Below, one piece after another: positions 9,456-18,068 of a DNA stretch of 64,000 nt. Position numbers and translations under genes: made by a program. The stretch comes from Herpetosiphon gulosus (GTDB lineage Bacteria > Chloroflexota > Chloroflexia > Chloroflexales > Herpetosiphonaceae). Location of the stretch: assembly GCF_039545135.1 (NCBI RefSeq), contig NZ_BAABRU010000008.1, positions 245,268-309,267 of the forward strand. Direction: 5' to 3'. Each line of letters opens with the position of its first letter. Position 1 is the stretch's first letter. Below the pieces are notes generated by a model. That model was not told the origin of the DNA, ran no database searches, and saw only the letters and a program-made list of their open reading frames with translations.

Positions 9456-10799
9456 ATGGCGACGATTGTTATCAGTATGTTTCCCGAAGAAGGCCATCTT
9501 ATTCCTAGTTTCAAGCTTGGTAAAAGCCTAAAAGTCCAAGGCCATCAGGTTTATTATTTGGCCTTGGCCGATTTTGAGGAGTATATTCGCAAGCAAGGTT
9601 TTGAATATTTGCCCTTGTTTGCTGAGGATTTTTCCAAAGGCTTTCGTGCTCAGCAAACTGAACGAATTGCGAACAGCCGTGGTCGAGCTTTTTTGAAAGA
9701 GGTTTCGCAAACTGCTTTTTATCTCAAGTTGTTTCAAACTGTGCGCGAAGCGCAAAATCCAATCAAACGTAGTTTGTTGGAAATTGGGGCTGATCTGTGT
9801 ATATTTGATGGATTTTTGGCTCCGCTGAGCTTAATGGTGCGGCATGCTGGGCTGGAAGTGATTAGTCTGAGTATTAATATTAATCTTCCGCAGGCCGTCA
9901 ATTATCCGCCAGTTGTCACTAACATTGTGCCCGATAACACGCCTGCCTCACTCTCCAAGGCCAGCATGGCTTGGAAATTTAGCGGGCTAGCGATCAAAAT
10001 AACCAACTTTTTGATTGGCTACAACTTTCAGAAAAAGCTAACCGAACTGGCAACCCACTTTGGCTTTCCTGCCGATATGGTTGTGCCTGCGGCCCTATTT
10101 CCACGCTTACGCCCCCAACTCGAGATACCCGAACTCGTACTTTGCCCGCAAGTCTTTGATTTTCCACGGCCAAGCGTTGAGCAAGGGATTTTCTACTGTG
10201 AGCCGTCGATTGATCTTGATCGCCAAGAAGCGGCCTTTGATTGGTCACAGATTGACCCCAACAAGCCACTGATTTTTTGTACCTTGGGCAGCCAAAGTCA
10301 TATCTACAAACCAAGTCGGCGCTTTTTTCAAACCGTGATCGACATCATGCGCAGCCGTCCCGATTGGCAATTGATTATGGCGCTTGGCCAGAAATTTCAA
10401 GCCCATGAATTTGCAAATGTGCCAGCCAATGTGCAGCTGCTGCAATGGGCTTCGGTCGAGCAAATTCTGCCACGCACCAGCGTGATGATTACTCACGGTG
10501 GGGTTGGCACAATTAAAGAATGTGTCTATTTCAACGTGCCAATGGTGGTTTTTCCAGGCAACCGTGATCAACCTGGCTATGCGGCGCGGGTTGTTTACCA
10601 TGAGCTAGGGTTGATGGGCGCGATGGGCAAAGTTTCGGCCCAAGCGCTGGAAACAATGCTCAACCAAGTGATTCAAAATCCTAACTTTAGGCAACGGGTT
10701 ACGGCAATGGGCGAGGAATTTCGCGCCTTGGAAGCTGCTAGCCCAGCGCTGGAATTAATTCAAAGTAAATTACCGAATACCCGAACTGTTGCCTCGTAA
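9456..10799 (+). CDS. UDP-glycosyltransferase, macrolide (MGT) type, GT1-like
   Basis: 447 residues from ATG 9456; TAGGAG lies ten bases upstream. Two Rossmann-like halves are visible: an N-terminal acceptor half opening with VISMFPEEGHLIPSFKLGK and a C-terminal donor half with LIFCTLGSQSHI and the nucleotide-sugar signature THGGVGTIKE (His347, Gly348, Gly349) ending in FPGNRDQPGYAARV. The HGG...E pattern and the DQ after the signature are standard for GT1 enzymes that add a sugar to macrolides, other polyketides or aromatics. Between the exporter genes and the ligase/ammonia-lyase pair it is the likely tailoring enzyme of the cluster. It could also make an inactive glycoside for self-resistance. 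Sugar and acceptor are unknown. Confidence 0.93.
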   Translation: MATIVISMFPEEGHLIPSFKLGKSLKVQGHQVYYLALADFEEYIRKQGFEYLPLFAEDFSKGFRAQQTERIANSRGRAFLKEVSQTAFYLKLFQTVREAQNPIKRSLLEIGADLCIFDGFLAPLSLMVRHAGLEVISLSININLPQAVNYPPVVTNIVPDNTPASLSKASMAWKFSGLAIKITNFLIGYNFQKKLTELATHFGFPADMVVPAALFPRLRPQLEIPELVLCPQVFDFPRPSVEQGIFYCEPSIDLDRQEAAFDWSQIDPNKPLIFCTLGSQSHIYKPSRRFFQTVIDIMRSRPDWQLIMALGQKFQAHEFANVPANVQLLQWASVEQILPRTSVMITHGGVGTIKECVYFNVPMVVFPGNRDQPGYAARVVYHELGLMGAMGKVSAQALETMLNQVIQNPNFRQRVTAMGEEFRALEAASPALELIQSKLPNTRTVAS

Positions 10800-11005
10800 G
10801 GTTGCCCCTAGGCAGTGCCGCCTCTGGTGCTCAATTAAGGCTGATTCCTAGGTTATGTGTTTGCGATCAATCGAGGTGTTTGCTGATTGCTGTTGGCAGC
10901 GATGCCACTCCCAGCGAGCACCCCGTAAGCCTTGCTTTGTGCCAATGTGCTGATATTGAAGGTTGGACTGACCAACCATGAATTGATAAGGGAAAGATAC
11001 AGCAG

Positions 11006-12502
11006 ATGAATATTGCCCAGCATATTGAAAAAGCGCGACTTCACAGCCCCAACAAGCTAGCGCTGATTTTTGAAAATACTCACTATAGCTATCAAGATCT
11101 TGATCAATGGGCCAATCAAATTGCCAATGGTCTTGCCCAACTTGGCCTTCGGGTTGGTGATCGAGTCGCGCTTTTTTTGCCCAATATTCCTGAATTTATG
11201 GTTGGCTATCTTGGCATTATTAAACTCGGCGCAATTGCAGTTTCGTTGAATGTGCAACTTCAGCGCGACGAAATTAAATTTATTGTCAACGATAGCCAAG
11301 CTACCGCGATGATCACCACGCCAGAATTAGCCCAACTCGTGCCGACTGCTGAATGCCCAAGCCTCAAGCATGTGTTTGTGACTGGTTCAGTTGATGCATC
11401 CACAAGTTTAGCCAGCTTAATTGAATCAGCGCCCAAGGAATATCAAGCTCGGGCTATGCAGCCACATGATCCAGCTGCGATTGTTTATTCATCGGGTACG
11501 ACGGGATTTCCCAAAGGCGTAACCCTCTCGCATCACAATATTATCTCGAATATGCAGGCTAAAAATCGCTATTGTGATATGCGCTCAAGCGATCGCTTAT
11601 TGCTGTGCGTGCCACTTTTTCATTGTTTTGGCCAAAATGCGATTTTTAATAGTGCCCTGAATGCTGGAGCCACAATTGTATTACACCGCAGCTTTAATCT
11701 TGATTTAGTGCTACGTTCAATTCAAGCCGATCAAGTGACGATGTTTTTTGGTGTACCAACAATTTATCTCTTGTTATTGAATAAAACTGAGCCTGAGCAA
11801 TTCCATGCTGTACGCTACTTTTTCTCGGGCGCAGCAATTTTGCCCGTTGAAATTGCTCAGCGTTGGTATGCAAAATATAAATTACCAATTCATGAAGGCT
11901 ATGGTTTAACTGAAACTTCGCCATTTGCCGCCTATAACCATATTTCTGACTATAAACTTGGCTCGGTTGGTGTGCCAATTGAGCAGGTTGAAATAAAAAT
12001 CGTCGATATTGAAACTGATGTCGAAGTCTTGCCCGATGAGGTAGGAGAAATTATTATTCGTGGCCCAAACGTTATGCTGGGCTATTGGAATAACCCAACC
12101 GCAACCGCGCAAGCAATTCGCAATGGTTGGTTTCATACTGGCGACCTGGGCAAAAAAGACCAAGCTGGTTATTTATTTATCGTTGATCGGTTGAAAGATA
12201 TGATCAACGTTGCTGGGATTAAAGTGTACCCCGCTGAAGTCGAAAACGTGATCTATCAATTATCCGAGGTTGCTGAAGTTGCGGTCTATGGGGTTGCCGA
12301 TGCGATTACTGGCGAACGGGTTGAAGCCCAAATCGTATTTAAACCCAATCAACAGCTGCCAATTCAAGCAATTATCGCGTTTTGTCGCCAACATATGGCG
12401 AGTTTCAAAGTGCCAACCGCAATCAAAGTCGTTGATTCGATTCCCAAAAACCCGACCGGCAAAGTGTTAAAACGGCTCTTACGCAACGAGGCTGGAGCCT
12501 AA
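11006..12502 (+). CDS. AMP-dependent acyl-CoA synthetase/ligase (ANL family)
   Basis: 498 residues. ANL motifs are complete: the P-loop SSGTTGFPKG (residues 162-171), YGLTETSP with Glu303, the hinge region around TGDLGKKDQAGYLFIVDRLKDM, and the catalytic lysine near residue 486 in NPTGKVLKR. The family activates carboxylates as adenylates and transfers them to CoA or a carrier protein. It lies 18 bases upstream of an aromatic ammonia-lyase, so cinnamate- or coumarate-type acids are the obvious candidate substrates (a 4-coumarate:CoA ligase-like role). A fatty-acid substrate cannot be excluded. The start has only a weak ribosome site (AAGGGA region). A small hairpin, GGTTGG...CCAACC at 10961-10977, lies in the leader. 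Confidence 0.93.
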   Translation: MNIAQHIEKARLHSPNKLALIFENTHYSYQDLDQWANQIANGLAQLGLRVGDRVALFLPNIPEFMVGYLGIIKLGAIAVSLNVQLQRDEIKFIVNDSQATAMITTPELAQLVPTAECPSLKHVFVTGSVDASTSLASLIESAPKEYQARAMQPHDPAAIVYSSGTTGFPKGVTLSHHNIISNMQAKNRYCDMRSSDRLLLCVPLFHCFGQNAIFNSALNAGATIVLHRSFNLDLVLRSIQADQVTMFFGVPTIYLLLLNKTEPEQFHAVRYFFSGAAILPVEIAQRWYAKYKLPIHEGYGLTETSPFAAYNHISDYKLGSVGVPIEQVEIKIVDIETDVEVLPDEVGEIIIRGPNVMLGYWNNPTATAQAIRNGWFHTGDLGKKDQAGYLFIVDRLKDMINVAGIKVYPAEVENVIYQLSEVAEVAVYGVADAITGERVEAQIVFKPNQQLPIQAIIAFCRQHMASFKVPTAIKVVDSIPKNPTGKVLKRLLRNEAGA

Positions 12503-12520
12503 GTTCGAAAGGTTTAGGAC

Positions 12521-14221
12521 ATGTTAGAGCGACTATCAACAAATTCAACGTTGGAAAACCACATGCGCCACCAAGTAACCCTAACAGGTACAGGCCTAAC
12601 CATTGAGGACGTTGTTCGCGTGGCTCGCCATCATCACCCAGTTGGGCTAACCGATAACCCCACGATTTTGCAGCGAATTGAGGATTCGTGTGCTTATATC
12701 AACGATGCTGTCAAAGCCAGCAAGCCTGTCTATGGTGTAACAACTGGCTTTGGTGGTATGGCCGATGTGGTTATTTCGTCCGAGGAAGCTGCTGATTTGC
12801 AGAATAATGCAATTTGGTATCACAAAACTGGCGCTGGCAAATTGTTGCCCTTAGCCGATGTACGGGCAGCGATGTTACTGCGAGCCAACTCGCATATGCG
12901 TGGTGTTTCGGGCATTCGCTTGGAAATTATCCAACGTATGATGACCTTTTTGAATGCCAATGTCACGCCGCATGTGCGCGAGTTTGGCTCAATTGGGGCC
13001 AGCGGCGATTTAGTGCCATTGATTAGCATTACTGGAGCCTTGCTTGGCACTGATCCCGCTTTCCGTGTTGATTTTGATGGCGAGGATATTGATTGTCTTG
13101 AGGCGTTGGAACGGCTAAACTTGCCACGCTTACAGTTGTTGCCCAAAGAAGGCTTGGCCATGATGAATGGCACTTCGGTGATGACTGGGATTGCTTCGAA
13201 TGTGCTGCATGATGCGCGGATTTTGCTGGGCTTGGCGCTAAATATCCATGGGTTGATGATTCAAGGTTTGCAAGGCACCAATCAATCGTTCCACCCCTTT
13301 ATTCATCAACATAAAGCCCATACTGGCCAGGTTTGGGCCGCCGACCATATGCTACAAATCTTAGAAGGATCGGCTTTATCGCGCGATGAGCTTGATGGAC
13401 GACATGAATACCGCGAAGGCGATTTGATTCAAGATCGCTATTCGTTGCGCTGCTTGCCGCAGTTTTTGGGGCCAATTATTGATGGCATGGCCTATATCAC
13501 CCATCATTTGCGGGTCGAAATCAACTCGGCCAATGATAATCCTTTAATTAATACCGAAGATGGGGCCAGCTATCATGGTGGCAATTTCCTCGGCCAATAC
13601 ATTGGTGTTGGTATGGATCAACTGCGCTATTACATGGGCTTGATGGCCAAACACCTTGATGTGCAAATTGCCTTGTTGGTTTCGCCACAGTTCAACAATG
13701 GCTTATCAGCCTCGTTGGTCGGCAACACCGACCGCAAGGTCAATATGGGTCTCAAAGGCTTGCAAATTTCGGGCAACTCGATTATGCCAATTTTGGGATT
13801 TTTGGGTAACTCGTTGGCTGATCGCTTTCCAACTCATGCTGAGCAATTTAACCAAAATATCAATAGCCAAGGCTTTGGTTCGGCCAATTTGGCCCGCCAA
13901 ACCATCGAAACCTTGCAACAATATATTGCGATTGCTTTGATTTTTGGGGTGCAAGCGGTCGATTTACGCACCTTCAAGCGAACTGGTCACTACAACGCAG
14001 TTGAAACGCTGTCGCCGATGACCGCCAAACTCTACAGTGCGATGCGTGAAGTGGTGGGCAAACCGATTTCGCACGAACGCCCCTACATTTGGAATGACAA
14101 CGAGCAAGCTTTAGAACAACATATCAGCGCGATTGTCAGCGACATCACCAACGATGGGATTATTCCCCAAGCAATTCAAGAAACCTTAGATAGCTTGCGC
14201 TCAATTATTGTATTTGCCTAA
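12521..14221 (+). CDS. Aromatic amino acid ammonia-lyase, PAL/TAL type
   Basis: 566 residues, the usual size for cyanobacterial-type phenylalanine/tyrosine ammonia-lyases. The MIO cofactor triad is Ala160-Ser161-Gly162 in SIGASGDLVPL, and the family motifs NGTSVMTG, GTNQSFHPFIH, YSLRCLPQ and NFLGQYIG are present. From memory it is close along its whole length to the Anabaena variabilis PAL. At the position that sets substrate choice (Phe107-Leu108 there) this protein has Tyr100-His101, which argues against a plain PAL and for tyrosine or another polar substrate. A tyrosine ammonia-lyase from Herpetosiphon has been described in the literature, and this may be its relative. It would supply p-coumarate or a similar acid to the upstream ligase. 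AAAGG at 12508-12512 supports the start. Confidence 0.93.
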   Translation: MLERLSTNSTLENHMRHQVTLTGTGLTIEDVVRVARHHHPVGLTDNPTILQRIEDSCAYINDAVKASKPVYGVTTGFGGMADVVISSEEAADLQNNAIWYHKTGAGKLLPLADVRAAMLLRANSHMRGVSGIRLEIIQRMMTFLNANVTPHVREFGSIGASGDLVPLISITGALLGTDPAFRVDFDGEDIDCLEALERLNLPRLQLLPKEGLAMMNGTSVMTGIASNVLHDARILLGLALNIHGLMIQGLQGTNQSFHPFIHQHKAHTGQVWAADHMLQILEGSALSRDELDGRHEYREGDLIQDRYSLRCLPQFLGPIIDGMAYITHHLRVEINSANDNPLINTEDGASYHGGNFLGQYIGVGMDQLRYYMGLMAKHLDVQIALLVSPQFNNGLSASLVGNTDRKVNMGLKGLQISGNSIMPILGFLGNSLADRFPTHAEQFNQNINSQGFGSANLARQTIETLQQYIAIALIFGVQAVDLRTFKRTGHYNAVETLSPMTAKLYSAMREVVGKPISHERPYIWNDNEQALEQHISAIVSDITNDGIIPQAIQETLDSLRSIIVFA

Positions 14222-14243
14222 TAACTACTTAAAAATATTAATT

Positions 14244-14294
14244 AAGCAGGTATGCCAATTCTAGCCCTGAATGCAAGAATTGGCATACCTGCTT
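14244..14294 (+). terminator. Strong 19-bp hairpin ending the metabolite locus
   Basis: Arms 14244-14262 and 14276-14294 are perfect reverse complements (AAGCAGGTATGCCAATTCT) around a 13-base loop, with A-rich and T-rich flanks, 22 bases after the ammonia-lyase stop. This is the likely transcription end of the rightward gene set. Confidence 0.75.
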
Positions 14295-14416
14295 TAATCG
14301 AGTCATTCAGCTACAAAAACTCCACAAATGTGCCCTAAAAAGCCGAGCTTTTTAGATTGTGTTTAGTCTAGCCAACGTGCATACTGATGCTGCTGTAACT
14401 TTTTTGTGGAGGGTTT

Positions 14417-16213
14417 ATGGGTGCTGTTGTACGTTGGCTATTGGTTGGGGTCATGGTGGTGGGTTTGAATTTGCCTGCCGAGGCGATAAAGCTCCATACG
14501 ACGTTTGTCGTCACAACAACGGATGATGATTTTATTGCCGATAATGGTACATGTTCGTTGCGCGAGGCGCTTTATGCCGCCAATAGCAACCAAGCCTATG
14601 ATGCTTGCCCGGCTGGCGGCGCGAACGATACGATTCAGCTAGCGGCGGCAAGCTATCGTTTAACCCGTACTGGCATGAATGATGAGACTGGTGCGCTGGG
14701 TGATCTGGATATTCTGAGCGATTTAACGATTACTGGGGTGAGTTCGGCCACCACGATAATTGATGGCATGGAAAGCGATCGGGTGTTGGATATCTACACC
14801 GCAACCGTTACCCTGAACAATCTACAAATTCGCAATGGTTTTGTGGATAACGATGATGAGCTTGGGCGCTATTACGGCCATGGCATTTTGCAACGCTATG
14901 GCAATGTGCATATTCAATCGAGTTTGATTGAACGCAATGGTTTGCTGCGCTCGACGATGCTAGGTAATAACTATGGTGGTGGCATTGCTAGCCTGAATGG
15001 AACCCTCAGCATTGACGATAGCACGATTCGGAGTAATGTTTTACGCTCATATGTTGATGGGTTTGATGAAGGTAGTGGTCATGGAGCCGGCTTATACATC
15101 AGTAGTCAAGCGGTTACTATTACCAATTCGTTGTTTGATAACAATCAGCGTGGATTTGGACCTGCGATTTACATGATCAAGGGTAATTTAAGTCTGCTGA
15201 ATAGCGTGATTCAGCATTCATCCGATAGTCACCAAACCTCGGCTGCGATCAATGTCCTTGGTGGTAAGCTTACGATAACGGGTAGTAGTCTGTTGAATAA
15301 TACGCCACAGGGTTTGTCGGTGCGTGGAGCAAGCAGCGCCACGCTTGCTGATACAAGCTTTGTTGGAAATGGCTCTAGTGATCCGAATGCCCGTGAATGC
15401 TCGCGTGGTGGAGCAATTTATAATGCGGCAACGCTTTCGGTTAGCCGAAGTCGCTTTATTGGCAATTATGCTGATCTTGGCGGCGGACTCTATCAGCATG
15501 CTGGCAAGGCAACCCTGCTTGATAGTGAATGGGTTGAAAATCGTAGCAGTGGCGGTGTTCGCAATGAAGAAGAGTGTTTTGGTTATGGCGGAGCAATCTA
15601 CCAAAATCTAGGTGTGGTAACACTCGATACCAGCACCATCGCCCATAATTACTCGTTTTATACTGGTAGCGGGATTGCCCAACTCCAAGCGACTGCGCTG
15701 ATGACAATTACCAATTCAACGATTGTTTCTAATACCAATCGCTACTATGAACATGATCCAAAATATCCAGATATGCGAACAGCGGGTCTTTATGCAACTG
15801 GTCGCATGAGCCTTGGCAATACGATTGTGGCCAATAACTATAATACCAGTGTGGCTGATGCCTATGATTGTATGGGCACAATTCTCAGTCTTGGTCATAA
15901 TCTGTTGGAGCATCCTCGCCCGCAAACAATGTATCCATGTAGTTTTCAAGCGCAAGCCAGTGATCAACTTAATCTTGACCCGATGCTGGATCAGTTTGAT
16001 TTTCATTCAGGCACGACCCGTAGTTACAGCCTGAATCCGCTGAGTCCAGCGATTGATGCTGGTGCTAATTGTGGTCCGTTTGATCAACGAGGAATTGCCC
16101 GCCCGCAAGATGGCGATGGTGATACCCAAGCGGTTTGTGATATTGGTGCATTTGAATATAGTTTGCCTGCGCCAACCCGCTTTGTGCTGTTTGTGCCCTA
16201 CATTACCCAATAG
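14417..16213 (+). CDS. Secreted CSLREA-domain protein with parallel beta-helix repeats
   Basis: 598 residues; GGAGGG at 14407-14412 sets the start. An N-terminal signal sequence (VVRWLLVGVMVVGLNLPAEA) precedes a CSLREA domain with the diagnostic NGTCSLREALYAAN near residue 45. The rest is a series of short strand repeats of the pectate-lyase/right-handed beta-helix type (for example TITNSLFDNN, TLDTSTIAHN, TITNSTIVSN), and a late CDIGAFEY motif is common in this family. Such proteins are surface or secreted and often of unknown function, with adhesion or polysaccharide binding usually proposed. It stands alone between two hairpin terminators. No catalytic residues could be assigned. Confidence 0.88.
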   Translation: MGAVVRWLLVGVMVVGLNLPAEAIKLHTTFVVTTTDDDFIADNGTCSLREALYAANSNQAYDACPAGGANDTIQLAAASYRLTRTGMNDETGALGDLDILSDLTITGVSSATTIIDGMESDRVLDIYTATVTLNNLQIRNGFVDNDDELGRYYGHGILQRYGNVHIQSSLIERNGLLRSTMLGNNYGGGIASLNGTLSIDDSTIRSNVLRSYVDGFDEGSGHGAGLYISSQAVTITNSLFDNNQRGFGPAIYMIKGNLSLLNSVIQHSSDSHQTSAAINVLGGKLTITGSSLLNNTPQGLSVRGASSATLADTSFVGNGSSDPNARECSRGGAIYNAATLSVSRSRFIGNYADLGGGLYQHAGKATLLDSEWVENRSSGGVRNEEECFGYGGAIYQNLGVVTLDTSTIAHNYSFYTGSGIAQLQATALMTITNSTIVSNTNRYYEHDPKYPDMRTAGLYATGRMSLGNTIVANNYNTSVADAYDCMGTILSLGHNLLEHPRPQTMYPCSFQAQASDQLNLDPMLDQFDFHSGTTRSYSLNPLSPAIDAGANCGPFDQRGIARPQDGDGDTQAVCDIGAFEYSLPAPTRFVLFVPYITQ

Positions 16214-16224
16214 TTAAATGATCA

Positions 16225-16251
16225 GGCGGGGATGGATCACGCATCCCCGCC
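16225..16251. terminator. Bidirectional hairpin terminator between convergent genes
   Basis: GGCGGGGATG (16225-16234) and CATCCCCGCC (16242-16251) form a perfect 10-bp GC-rich stem with a seven-base loop. It lies between the stop of the CSLREA gene and that of the convergent LOG-family gene and can serve both. Confidence 0.8.
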
Positions 16252-16284
16252 GAATTTGTGGCCTAAAATTGTTAGTTTGAGCAC

Positions 16285-16887
16285 TTAGAGTTCATCACGT
16301 TCGAGCCATTTGGCAATGCTGGTGGGTGCTTTGAAATTTGTTACGTCATGCAATACTTGATCAAGCGTGCTGCGAATTGAAATAAAACGCCGATGTTCTG
16401 GAGCCACAAAACCCTCGCTGACCGCTCCTTCGATAAAGGCCAGCAGCGGGTCATAATAGCCTTTGACATTCCAGACCACAATTGGTTTGGCGTGGATGCC
16501 AAGCTGGGCCCATGTTAAAATCTCAAATAATTCCTCGAACGTGCCTAGACCACCTGGTAGCGCGATAAAGGCGTTGGAACGTTCGGCCATCATGGCTTTG
16601 CGTTCATGCATGCTGCGTACCACAAAGCGTTGCGATAAGCGTGGATGCGCCACTTCTTTTAAAAACAAGCCATCGGGAATAATGCCTTCGACATAGCCAC
16701 CAGCTGCCAGCGCACTATTGGCCAAAATTCCCATCAAGCCATTCGAAGAGCCACCATAAACTAAGCCTAACCCCCCTTGGGCTGCGGCGATACCGAGTTC
16801 CCTAGCTGCGTCGCTATAGTCGGGCTGCGCTCCATTGCGCGAACCACAGAACACACACACATTAAATTCTGGTCGTTTCATCGTCAT
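16285..16887 (-). CDS. LOG-family protein (TIGR00730), probable nucleoside monophosphate phosphoribohydrolase
   Basis: 200 residues from ATG 16887, with GGAG at 16898-16901; the frame extends further upstream but without a better start. It shows the Rossmann opening FNVCVFCGSRNGAQP, GGSSNGLMG, and the family signature PGGLGTFEEL with the catalytic Arg/Glu region (MHERKAMM). LOG enzymes release the base from nucleoside 5'-monophosphates; in plants and some bacteria they activate cytokinins, while in most bacteria the role is housekeeping and not well defined. Its first 50 codons and the 58 bases upstream occur again at 28152-28360, on the other side of the defence island. The intact gene may therefore have been rebuilt with an island-borne 5' end. 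An extended -10 (TGCTATTAT) lies within the duplicated upstream segment. Confidence 0.9.
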   Translation of the reverse strand: MTMKRPEFNVCVFCGSRNGAQPDYSDAARELGIAAAQGGLGLVYGGSSNGLMGILANSALAAGGYVEGIIPDGLFLKEVAHPRLSQRFVVRSMHERKAMMAERSNAFIALPGGLGTFEELFEILTWAQLGIHAKPIVVWNVKGYYDPLLAFIEGAVSEGFVAPEHRRFISIRSTLDQVLHDVTNFKAPTSIAKWLERDEL

Positions 16888-16945
16888 GCCAATGCTGCTC
16901 CTTGTGTTGTTCCCTGCGGCACAGATCATAATAGCATGGAACCGC
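16737..16945. repeat. Left copy of 209-bp direct repeat flanking the defence island
   Basis: Covers the first 50 codons and upstream region of the LOG gene. It matches 28152-28360 over the same 209 bases with about six mismatches, five of them clustered at the inner coding edge (near 16749-16766) and one near the start codon. Identity ends abruptly at both sides. The pair brackets about 11.2 kb of AT-rich DNA. Confidence 0.9.
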
Positions 16946-16956
16946 TTATTGTTTTA

Positions 16957-17847
16957 GGTTCTGTCTGATAATTCCATGGTAGACTCTGTGGCAGGAGGTA
17001 GGTATGGCTCCCCATGAATTAACCGATGTGCAGTTTGCATTAATTGTACTGCTCTTACCGACCGGAACGCGTCGTGGCCGCCCGTGGAATGACCATCGTC
17101 GCGTCGTGAATGGCGTATTTTGGAAGCTCAATACCGGCGTTCCTTGGCTTCCCGATCGCTATGGGTCGTGGAAAACGCTGTATGACCGCTTTGTGCTTTG
17201 GTGACGTGATGGTACCTGGGAACGCATCCTCACCGCGCTGCACATCACCGTGGATGCCGATGGCCAGCTCGATTGGCAGCAATGGAACATCGATGGCACG
17301 CTCATTCGCGCCAGTCGTGCGGCAGCGGGCGCACGCAAAAAAGGGCTTTGACGACCATGAACCCACCGACCACGCCCTCGGACGCTCCTGCGGCGGATTC
17401 GGCATCAAACTTCATATCCGATGGTCGCGGCCACCCATTATGCGCCTGTCTTACGCCCGGGCAGACCCACGAAATTACGGCGTTCAAAACCCTAATGCAC
17501 CAGGTCGTCGTCCCCCAGCATCGCGGACAACCCCGCACCCGTCCGCACCAACTCGCGGGTGATCGCGGCTACGATGCCCGCCGTATCCGCCAGTGGCTTC
17601 AGCATCATGAGATTCGGTCAGTCATTCCGCCACGCCGCCGACGCGGGGTGCGCAAGGCTGGTCGTCCTATCGGCTATGACCCACAGGCCTATCGTGCCCG
17701 CAATGTCTTCGAACGCACGATTGGGTGGCTCAAAGAGTGCCGTTCGGTCGCCACGCGGTTTGAGAAACTGGCGCTGAACTATCTCGGATTCGTCCATTTG
17801 GCCTCTTGCACCATCAATACAGCTATCCTGAATTATCAGACAGAGCC
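16957..17847 (+). mobile_element. IS5-family insertion sequence, IS427-like, 891 bp
   Basis: Ends are inverted repeats: GGTTCTGTCTGATAATT at the left (16957-16973) and its complement at the right (17831-17847) with one mismatch. A TA dinucleotide flanks each end (16955-16956, 17848-17849), consistent with the two-base target duplication of the IS427 group. The length and the split transposase also fit that group. It sits at the left edge of the defence island, between the LOG repeat and the DUF4007 gene. Confidence 0.88.
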
Positions 17848-17857
17848 TATAAGGTAA
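17004..17857 (+). pseudogene. Degraded IS5-family DDE transposase
   Basis: The N-terminal part (PHELTDVQFALIVLLLP, RRVVNGVFWKLNTGVPW) is in one frame and is cut by an in-frame TGA at 17202-17204, after which the same frame continues with DGTWERIL and NIDGTLIRASR. At the A-run near 17335 a net +1 displacement is needed to reach DHALGRSCGGFGIKLHI, and a second near 17420 to reach DGRGHPLCACLTPGQ through the end. One programmed shift is normal for this group. A premature stop plus a second frame break suggests an inactive copy. The final frame reads through the right inverted repeat and stops outside the element at 17857. Confidence 0.85.
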
Positions 17858-18068
17858 AATAATTTATATATGGATATCTAGATTTTTGTCCGAAATGAAA
17901 ATTCTCCTAACATAATAGTGAATCGCTTACTTAATTAATAGTATACTGTTTGTACGATATTAGGATGGTCATATTTAATCTAACAATAACCTAACATTGG
18001 GATGAATAAAAATCAGGGTTTCAGTAAATTGGATTAAGCCTTTTGTTTTGTACACTTGAAGGATTCCT

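Noticed and set aside
17055..17538. Antisense frames within the IS element
   Set aside because: The sense strand carries the recognisable IS5 transposase segments and the antisense frames carry nothing.
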